Shown piece after piece: positions 5,319 to 9,541 of a DNA stretch of 9,541 nt; position 1 is the first letter of the stretch, and every line of letters begins with the position of its first letter. The notes under the pieces were generated by a model, which was not told where the DNA came from, searched no databases, and was given only the letters and a program-made list of their open reading frames with translations. Both the position numbers and the translations under genes were made by a program. Source of the DNA: Deltaproteobacteria bacterium. GTDB lineage: Bacteria > Desulfobacterota > Desulfobacteria > Desulfobacterales > UBA11574. The DNA lies in assembly GCA_019313025.1 (NCBI GenBank), contig JAFDCA010000639.1, forward strand, positions 1-9,541. The letters run 5' to 3'.

Positions 5319-5894
5319 ATGATGGGCAACGCGATCAGGCTTCGAGTAAAAATCTACAAAATGATGTTATTTGTTTTTGTCTATGGAATCGTGGCAGTTT
5401 TTTTACCTTTGTCATCAAACGCTCTTTCCAAGAATCCATTGTCTAATGCAAATTTTCTGGAATTTAAGGATAAAAATACCGCCCCAGATTTCATGTTGAA
5501 CGATTTAGAAGACAACCCTATTCAATTAGAAGCCTTTCAGGGTAAGGTTGTTTTACTCTATTTCTGGACTACCTGGTGAGTCTGGTGCCGGAAGGAGGTC
5601 TCTTCCTTAATCAAACTATACAATGAATTCAAAAGTGAGGGATTTGTTGTTATTGGTATCGATGTGCGAGAGGGAAAGGAAATTGTAAAAAAATATGTTG
5701 ATAAGTACAAGATAACCTTTCCAATACTTCTGGATATTCACGGAAAAGTTGAAAAAAGTTATGGTGTTCGAGCCCATCCCGAGCATTATCTTATCAACAG
5801 GCGCGGAGAATTGATAGGCAAAACATTGGGCCCTAGGAACTGGATGAAAGGTATAAATCTTGATCTGATCCGGTTTCTCCTCGATCAAGATTGA
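5319..5894 (+). CDS. TlpA/AhpC-like thioredoxin-fold protein with in-frame TGA (selenocysteine), U-x-x-C motif
   Basis: A predicted 191-residue exported thioredoxin-fold protein of the TlpA/ResA/AhpC-TSA type. An N-terminal hydrophobic segment (about 15-30) ending near S-N-A is a signal peptide or anchor. The domain begins A-P-D-F-M-L-N-D-L (55-63) and K-V-V-L-L-Y-F-W-T-T-W (76-86). TGA 5577-5579 then replaces the first cysteine of the W-C-x-x-C motif, giving W86-U87-V-W-C90-R-K-E. The frame continues through V-V-I-G-I-D (110-115) and the cis-proline region A-H-P-E (152-155) to a final TGA at 5892-5894, which lacks a GC-supported hairpin. A SECIS-like hairpin follows the internal TGA directly. 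It would act as thiol-disulfide reductase or peroxidase beside the Sec rhodanese. The start is uncertain: ATG 5319 or 5322 have a poorly placed AAGGA. Confidence 0.85.
5590..5606 (+). promoter_or_regulatory. bSECIS hairpin in TlpA-like mRNA
   Basis: GGAAGG pairs with UCUUCC around AGGUC (5596-5600), the last pair being G·U. The loop starts 16 bases after the TGA at 5577-5579. The loop segment AGGUCU and its distance match, as I recall it, the E. coli fdhF SECIS (AGGUCU about 17 bases after UGA), whose GU is contacted by SelB. Confidence 0.82.
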
Positions 5895-5932
5895 CGCTTA
5901 TATGAAATAACACACTTATGCATTATTATCGT

Positions 5933-5971
5933 GGACCCGACTTTTGTTAATATGCGCGGTCTGTTTTTTTT
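5933..5971 (+). terminator. Candidate terminator after the Sec TlpA-like gene
   Basis: GACCCG (5934-5939) can pair with CG-c-GGTC (5955-5961) with one bulged C, closed by wobble pairs, around a 15-base loop. Eight T residues follow (5964-5971). It sits about 40 bases past the TlpA-like stop and would end the + strand sulfur block before the convergent genes. The stem is modest, so the call is tentative. Confidence 0.42.
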
Positions 5972-6524
5972 AATCCAGCCATATGGGATGCACTTCCTCC
6001 ACCGTCTCTTTCACAGATTTGAGGGCCTGAAGCAGACGTATATACATTAAAGCAAGCCCGATATTTCCTGTGAAAACCATCAAAGAATCAAGGTCCCGTT
6101 CAGAAACATTCCATTGCTCGTAGTGATACAGTCTAAGAACACCAATGAGCTTGCCATGCAAGCTGATGGGAAGTGATACAATTGCTTTAATCCCCTCTTT
6201 TTGGGCATCTTCCGGATACTGAAGACGGTCGGATGTTGTTACATCTCGAATAACAATCGGTTCTTCTCTTAACTGATGATCGAGACTTTTTTTAACTAAA
6301 ATCGGACCTTTATTCATATAGTTAATGCTTAACCCAAAACTGGCAAGAGCTTCAAGTTCTTCTGTAGCAGGGTTGAGTACAAATATGGTACTGCCTTTAA
6401 TTCCCAAGGCTCCAACCAAAAGTTGAGTCAATTGAGTTGCCATATCCTCGAGATTATCGGATGCAGCAATGGCTCGGGTAACCACCTTATAAATGTCCAT
6501 ATTGATTCTGTCTTCGGCAACCAT
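5970..6524 (-). CDS. GAF-domain protein
   Basis: A 184-residue soluble protein with one GAF domain (about residues 25-160). Typical features are the start helix with D-N-L-E-D-M-A-T (23-30), the strand pattern G-S-T-I-F-V-L (44-50) and the core G-I-K-A-I-V-S-L-P-I to G-V-L-R-L-Y (111-133). No output domain (kinase, HTH, cyclase) is attached, so it is a stand-alone sensor or regulator. GAF domains bind small molecules, haem or iron-sulfur centres; only the ligand pocket fold is recognisable here, not the ligand. I chose the ATG at 6522-6524 because AGGAGG lies 7 bases before it; the frame stays open 24 codons further upstream without a ribosome binding site. It lies 78 bases downstream of the UspA gene in the same direction, so the two are probably co-transcribed. 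Confidence 0.85.
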   Translation of the reverse strand: MVAEDRINMDIYKVVTRAIAASDNLEDMATQLTQLLVGALGIKGSTIFVLNPATEELEALASFGLSINYMNKGPILVKKSLDHQLREEPIVIRDVTTSDRLQYPEDAQKEGIKAIVSLPISLHGKLIGVLRLYHYEQWNVSERDLDSLMVFTGNIGLALMYIRLLQALKSVKETVEEVHPIWLD

Positions 6525-6602
6525 GGGATTCCTCCTTATATATTCAAAACGTTTATAAATGATAATGTTTTTTCGGTTTCGCACGAATGGATGCAAAGGT
6601 AT

Positions 6603-7067
6603 TTACGAAACAATACAAACCGTCGTGTTTTTTAGGGCCGCCACAACTTTGCTCGAAACGCTTCCTGCAAAAAAGCGCGCAATTTTTCCGGGCTTTCGAT
6701 TTAATACAACCACATTAAACTGGCCATCTTGTGCCAGATCAATGATATCTCCGGCAATGTCCCTTTTTTTCGGTTCAAAGACAACATCAATGTTATTTTC
6801 TGAAAACCCCTTGCCCAACAAATGGGTTTTAATTTTTTTAAGTGCATCTTCTTGTTCCTTAACCTTTTGTGACAGATAACTCAGCGTGTCCTTCATCTGT
6901 TCCATAATAGGACTGCCGCGCATTTCAATGGTGGGAACCGGAGCATATGCATAAAACAAGGTAATTTTCGCTTCCTTCTTATCGGAAAAAGTACGGCAGA
7001 CAAAATCCAGTGCTTTTTTATCATGGTTGGTAAAATTATAGGGTAATAATATTTTAGGGGTGTCCAT
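6603..7067 (-). CDS. UspA-family universal stress protein
   Basis: A 154-residue single-domain universal stress protein, normal length. The start P-K-I-L-L-P-Y-N-F-T (4-13) and the strand I-T-L-F-Y-A-Y (35-41) fit the family. So does the C-terminal segment A-G-S-V-S-S-K-V (134-141), which carries the GS that binds ATP phosphates. The glycine-rich part before it is altered: the family G-x2-G-x9-G-S pattern has N and P at the two early glycine positions and a spacing one shorter. Nucleotide binding may therefore be weakened. UspA proteins are cytoplasmic and induced by starvation or stress. The ATG at 7065-7067 follows GGAGG at a spacing of 5. It is the first gene of a likely two-gene unit with the GAF protein. 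Confidence 0.88.
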   Translation of the reverse strand: MDTPKILLPYNFTNHDKKALDFVCRTFSDKKEAKITLFYAYAPVPTIEMRGSPIMEQMKDTLSYLSQKVKEQEDALKKIKTHLLGKGFSENNIDVVFEPKKRDIAGDIIDLAQDGQFNVVVLNRKPGKIARFFAGSVSSKVVAALKNTTVCIVS

Positions 7068-7121
7068 ACAGCCCTCCTTTCACCCTGTTATGGGCTCCTT
7101 GGTATATTATCCGGCACAACC

Positions 7122-7150
7122 CAGCATAGACGGATCAAATTCGTCTGCTG
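7122..7150. repeat. Inverted repeat upstream of uspA-like gene
   Basis: CAGCA-ta-GACG pairs with CGTCTGCTG around a 9-base loop (7133-7141), a nine-pair repeat with a two-base bulge. It lies 55-83 bases upstream of the UspA start, where a promoter or operator would be expected. No good sigma-70 pair was found near it. Confidence 0.4.
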
Positions 7151-7325
7151 TCTTCTGGAAAGTGTTAAAATTAAAAAGGTTTAAAAAAGATGATTCACGC
7201 GAACACAAAATTTGAATTTATCCTTTATTCAGTGCTTGCTTTAAATTTTCTTTTTTAAATTTATTGCTACGGGTTAGAAATCAGGATTATTTTTGAGTGG
7301 AGAGCGAAACAGAAAGAGGAACACC

Positions 7326-7421
7326 ATGGGAAATCATCCGAATCTGGTGAACAGGCTGCTTAAGTCTGTAGCTATGTTTTTAATTTTAAAAAATGAACAC
7401 CCTATTTGTCAACAATTATAA
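7326..7421 (+). CDS. Possible small protein, 31 residues
   Basis: ATG 7326 is preceded by AGAGGA at a suitable spacing and opens a 31-codon frame ending TAA. The product starts M-G-N-H-P-N-L-V-N-R and has a short hydrophobic segment (S-V-A-M-F-L-I-L, 14-21) and a single cysteine near the end. I recognise no family. The good ribosome binding site is the only support; it could be chance or the remnant of a longer gene. Confidence 0.25.
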   Translation: MGNHPNLVNRLLKSVAMFLILKNEHPICQQL

Positions 7422-7424
7422 ATT

Positions 7425-7444
7425 TAGTATTGCAGACAATACTA
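7425..7444. terminator. Inverted repeat past the membrane-protein gene, possible weak terminator
   Basis: TAGTATTG-CAGA-CAATACTA, perfect 8-base arms with a 4-base loop, 15 bases beyond the minus-strand stop at 7459. There is no T-tract immediately after it on either strand, so terminator function is a guess from position. Confidence 0.35.
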
Positions 7445-7458
7445 TCGTTGATTTTTTT

Positions 7459-8067
7459 CTATTCTCCTGTTAAGGGCGCAGGGCTTGGAGGTGGTCCAGG
7501 CGGTGTCTCAGGTGCCGACTTTCCGAGACTGTCATAGACTGACATCAAAAAGAGTGTGGCCAAGGGTTGGGTAAAAAGAGCGCCGATAAATACAGAGCTT
7601 CCAATGGCAGATATTCCTATAAACAGGATAAAAACCACAACGTGATCCACGAGCTGCTCTTTGGTTACCATTGAAAAGCTCTCCTTAATGGCATCAATGA
7701 GACCCAGATTTTTGTCTGTCATGAGCGGCAACATGTAGATACAACAAAATGAAACCGATAGCACAAAAAGTAAGCCTGGCAGAAAAAGAAGCATCATTCC
7801 AACCAAGGTTATGATAAACACAATGACACCAAAGAGAAGAAGTGGGAAAAAAAGCCGCATATGCGAAAAAATATCCTGTATTTTGGGCTCTCGTCCTTGT
7901 CTAATCAAAAGAAGAGTGGCGTGCATATAACCGGCCAGAACAACCGGCCCCAATATACCCAGAGTAATGAAACTTATGACAATCATGGCAAGGGTCATAA
8001 ATATCAATGGGGCAATATGCTGTAGCGTCAGTTTCCAGGCGGTTTCGAGGTGATACTTAAAATCCAT
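7459..8067 (-). CDS. Multi-pass inner-membrane protein, DUF975-like, unknown function
   Basis: A 202-residue inner-membrane protein with about five hydrophobic segments (near residues 18-40, 72-93, 95-113, 142-165 and 167-180). The pattern G-P-V-V-L-A-G-Y after the first helix, L-P-G-L-L before the third-helix region, and D-A-I-K-E-S-F-S (125-132) in a loop fits a broad family of poorly characterised membrane proteins (DUF975/YciC-like). The tail (about 185-202) is proline-rich and probably disordered. No transport or catalytic motif is visible. ATG 8065-8067 follows AAGGAG, and a good promoter is present at 8117-8145, so it is likely transcribed alone. Function cannot be assigned from the sequence. 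Confidence 0.75.
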   Translation of the reverse strand: MDFKYHLETAWKLTLQHIAPLIFMTLAMIVISFITLGILGPVVLAGYMHATLLLIRQGREPKIQDIFSHMRLFFPLLLFGVIVFIITLVGMMLLFLPGLLFVLSVSFCCIYMLPLMTDKNLGLIDAIKESFSMVTKEQLVDHVVVFILFIGISAIGSSVFIGALFTQPLATLFLMSVYDSLGKSAPETPPGPPPSPAPLTGE

Positions 8068-8116
8068 TGACGGCTCCTTAATTGAGGTTGTGGATTGTTG
8101 CTCCGTAGGTTATGAA

Positions 8117-8145
8117 AATATAGATATGCAGAAACTCCAAGTCAA
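8117..8145 (-). promoter_or_regulatory. Sigma-70-type promoter of the membrane-protein gene
   Basis: On the minus strand TTGACT (8140-8145) and TATATT (8117-8122) are separated by 17 bases. The expected transcript would have a leader of about 40 bases before the ATG at 8067, with a clear ribosome binding site. Confidence 0.68.
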
Positions 8146-8280
8146 GTTCTGTCATCCCAAAAACAGTGTATCTGGTCTGTTTTGACATCTATCTTGTATT
8201 CATACCACAATTTATCCTTTAAACCACGGTGATTTTTTTTAAACCATCAACCAGGAATTTACGATGCCTTAATTGGTTCA

Positions 8281-8315
8281 GGGGATGCTCCGCCCCTTAG
8301 GGTGGGGAGGCTTCA
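8281..8315 (+). repeat. GC-rich hairpin, possible IS200/IS605 right-end relic
   Basis: CTCC-g-CCCC (8288-8296) and GGGTGGGGAG (8300-8309) form an imperfect hairpin with a TTA loop, followed by GCTTCAAAA. The order GC hairpin with a TTAG-like tip, then GGGGAGGCTTCA, resembles right ends of IS200/IS605 elements, which are also the 3' ends of omega RNAs. No tnpA or tnpB is present, so it would be a solo remnant. There is no T-tract, so it is not a terminator. The IS reading comes from resemblance only. Confidence 0.35.
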
Positions 8316-8390
8316 AAAAAAGCATTATCCATGGAGCAATTGAAAAAATAACACTTCTCGAACCCTGAGTTATTTAGACACAAGATTCAC

Positions 8391-8419
8391 TTGACTTGAT
8401 AATGACATTTATACATTAT
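8391..8419 (+). promoter_or_regulatory. Candidate promoter of the thioesterase gene
   Basis: TTGACT (8391-8396) and CATTAT (8414-8419) are separated by 17 bases. TGACA (8403-8407) and TGTCA (8426-8430) flank the -10, which could be an operator. The leader to the chosen ATG would be about 235 bases, rather long. Confidence 0.4.
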
Positions 8420-8660
8420 AGCTATTGTCAGAATAACATTCCGTTTCATCGCCGGATAATTTCGTTGAGATCTGCAAGAACTAGCAAACCAAAGCGCGTA
8501 AAAGAGAACATGTCCATGGCTTTTTAGAATATCGTTCAGTGGTTAAAATTTCCTCCTGCCTTGGTCTTGAACAACATTGAACATTTTTCAAAGGTCTCAG
8601 ATTGTTGTAAATTCTGAGCCGAGTCTAAACAAATCACCAACTAAAACAATAGAAAACGAT

Positions 8661-9134
8661 ATGACCGCTAAAGCCTTTCAAGAATACTATACGGATGAAT
8701 TCGCAAGTTGCTATGGGTGTGGAAGACTGAATAAACATGGCCTACAAATAAAAAGCTATTGGGATGGAAAAGAAAGCGTGTGCCATTTCCAACCCAAACA
8801 TTATCATACCGGTGGTTATCCAGGTTATGTTTATGGCGGATTGATCGCATGCCTGATAGATTGTCATGCCGCCGGGACAGCTTCAGCAACGATATATCGA
8901 AATAACGGAAGGGAAATGGGCTCTGATCCACCTGTTCGCTTTGTAACAGCCTCTTTACATATAGATTATTTGTCCCCAACTCCTATTGATGCAACCCTTG
9001 AACTACGGGGCATCATCAAAGAAATCAAGGGCCGAAAAGTTATTGTCGACATTACCCTGTCAGCCAAAGGTAAAGTCTGTGTCAAAGGTGAAGTGGTGGT
9101 TGTACAAATACCTGAAGATTTTTCTCATCGTTAA
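8661..9134 (+). CDS. PaaI-like hotdog-fold acyl-CoA thioesterase
   Basis: A 157-residue hotdog-fold protein of the PaaI/4HBT group. The N-terminal C-Y-G-C-G-R-x-N-x-x-G-L segment (17-28) and V-Y-G-G-L-I (57-62), in the position of the usual H-G-G with the catalytic-type aspartate Asp67 nearby, fit the subgroup. So do the strands R-F-V-T-A-S-L-H-I-D-Y (93-103) and the final beta strands. These enzymes hydrolyse acyl-CoA thioesters in the cytoplasm, for example phenylacetyl-CoA or related dead-end products; substrate here is unknown. I chose ATG 8661 because homologous proteins typically begin near this point. The frame stays open to a TTG at 8577, but neither start has a good ribosome binding site. 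A small lipoprotein gene follows after 41 bases. Confidence 0.82.
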   Translation: MTAKAFQEYYTDEFASCYGCGRLNKHGLQIKSYWDGKESVCHFQPKHYHTGGYPGYVYGGLIACLIDCHAAGTASATIYRNNGREMGSDPPVRFVTASLHIDYLSPTPIDATLELRGIIKEIKGRKVIVDITLSAKGKVCVKGEVVVVQIPEDFSHR

Positions 9135-9175
9135 AAAAATGTGATGTTGGGGATAAATTGCAGGAGGAAAAACAA

Positions 9176-9454
9176 ATGAAGCGAGTCATGCTGATAATTA
9201 AATTGATGGTGTTGGTGATATGTATGTTCTCAATACTGGCACTTACCGGCTGCAGTAAGGTCAATAAAGAAAATTATGATAAAATAAAAATCGGGATGGA
9301 CTTCGAGGAGGTCGTCGGGGTTCTGGGAAAACCAGACACTTGCGAAGAACCGGTACTGAAAACGAAAAGCTGCATATGGGGTTCATCTGACAAGCAGATC
9401 AAAATCAAATTTGCAGGTGATATCGTTGCGTGGCGGTCAAGCAAAGGCATCTAA
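9176..9454 (+). CDS. Small lipoprotein, DUF3862 / BamE-like fold
   Basis: A 92-residue exported lipoprotein. The signal peptide is followed by lipobox L-T-G-C with lipidated Cys26. The mature part has the DUF3862/SmpA-BamE-like pattern: Y-D-K-I-K-I-G-M (34-41), V-V-G-V-L-G-K-P-D (46-54), W68, I-K-I-K-F-A (75-80), then a short C-terminal strand ending G-I. Two cysteines (56 and 66) could form a disulfide in the periplasm. Proteins of this fold are often envelope assembly or stress factors, but no function is shown for this subgroup. ATG 9176 is chosen for AGGAGG at 9162-9167; an upstream in-frame TTG at 9158 overlaps that site and is not credible. It probably shares a transcript with the thioesterase gene. 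Confidence 0.85.
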   Translation: MKRVMLIIKLMVLVICMFSILALTGCSKVNKENYDKIKIGMDFEEVVGVLGKPDTCEEPVLKTKSCIWGSSDKQIKIKFAGDIVAWRSSKGI

Positions 9455-9541
9455 CTATTGATTCAATGTTATTTTGTTAAAGCAGTTTGGGTGGCAACTT
9501 AATACGAGCGACATGCTTTAATGATACCTTCTGATTTTGAA

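Larger units (their letters stand above)
7068..7458. other. Intergenic region between membrane-protein and uspA genes
   Basis: 391 AT-rich bases. They contain the UspA ribosome binding site, an imperfect inverted repeat at 7122-7150, a possible 31-codon frame at 7326-7421 and a perfect 8-base inverted repeat at 7425-7444 just past the end of the membrane-protein gene. Nothing else is recognised. Confidence 0.55.
8068..8660. other. Divergent intergenic region, membrane protein / thioesterase
   Basis: About 590 bases. It holds the minus-strand promoter at 8117-8145, a direct repeat TTTAAACCA at 8218 and 8238 (20 bases apart), a GC-rich hairpin at 8287-8311 that stands out from the AT-rich surroundings, and a plus-strand promoter candidate at 8391-8419. 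Bases 8577-8660 are open in the thioesterase frame but lack a start signal. No other gene is supported. Confidence 0.6.

Noticed and set aside
4996..5579. Rhodanese and TlpA-like genes as pseudogenes with nonsense mutations
   Set aside because: All three TGA codons fall on catalytic cysteine columns, no TAA, TAG or frameshift is present, and both have SECIS-like hairpins at correct spacing.
8668..8979. 103-codon minus-strand frame across the thioesterase gene
   Set aside because: Shadow of a recognised domain-bearing frame on the + strand.
1..9541. CRISPR array, tRNA, rRNA or complete insertion sequence
   Set aside because: No regularly spaced repeats, cloverleaf, rRNA-like segment or transposase frame was seen on either strand.

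Overview
The window reads as a chromosomal stretch of an anaerobic, AT-rich sulfur-metabolising bacterium, most likely a sulfate reducer of the Desulfobacterales (Desulfobacterota, former Deltaproteobacteria). The placement is inference. It rests on DsrE/TusA sulfur-trafficking genes, a CbbQ/NirQ-type ATPase, a PaaI-like thioesterase of the kind I associate with that group, and above all two genes that read as selenoproteins, a lineage trait of Desulfobacterales.

Layout. Bases 1-305 hold the 3' end of a YgjP/DUF45-type metallopeptidase (+). It converges, stop codon on stop codon, with a CbbQ/NirQ-type AAA+ ATPase (-, 302-1117). Next comes a block on the + strand: a MarR regulator (1513-1992), a DsrE-family protein (2107-2652), TusA (2678-2920), a FadL/OmpP1-type outer-membrane channel (3132-4430), a rhodanese lipoprotein (4708-5130) and a TlpA-like thioredoxin-fold protein (5319-5894). 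From 5970 to 8067 three genes lie on the - strand: GAF, UspA and a multi-pass membrane protein. The right end has a PaaI-like thioesterase and a small DUF3862-type lipoprotein (+).

Main result. The last two genes of the sulfur block look broken if TGA is read only as stop. However, all three in-frame TGA codons sit exactly where the family has catalytic cysteines. The rhodanese loop reads Y-TGA-A-TGA-P-N-E in place of Y-C-x-C-P-N-E. The TlpA-like motif reads W-TGA-V-W-C in place of W-C-x-x-C. Each gene has a bacterial SECIS-like hairpin at the right distance downstream. The TlpA-like hairpin carries an AGGUCU loop segment, the same as my recollection of E. coli fdhF. I therefore call a U-x-U rhodanese and a U-x-x-C thioredoxin-like protein, both exported.

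How the genes may work together. DsrE2, TusA and rhodanese form a known cytoplasmic sulfur-relay set (rhd-tusA-dsrE2). Here the rhodanese is an exported selenocysteine lipoprotein with an exported redox partner, next to a channel family that passes hydrophobic molecules. A plausible model is uptake and handling of zero-valent sulfur or another thiophilic compound at the envelope, with DsrE2/TusA receiving sulfane sulfur inside. MarR would control it: two matching 25-bp imperfect or perfect palindromes (ATATRGTT-N9-AAYCATAT) lie on the marR promoter/start and in the marR-dsrE gap. The physiological model is inference; the TGA placement, hairpins and twin palindromes are visible directly.
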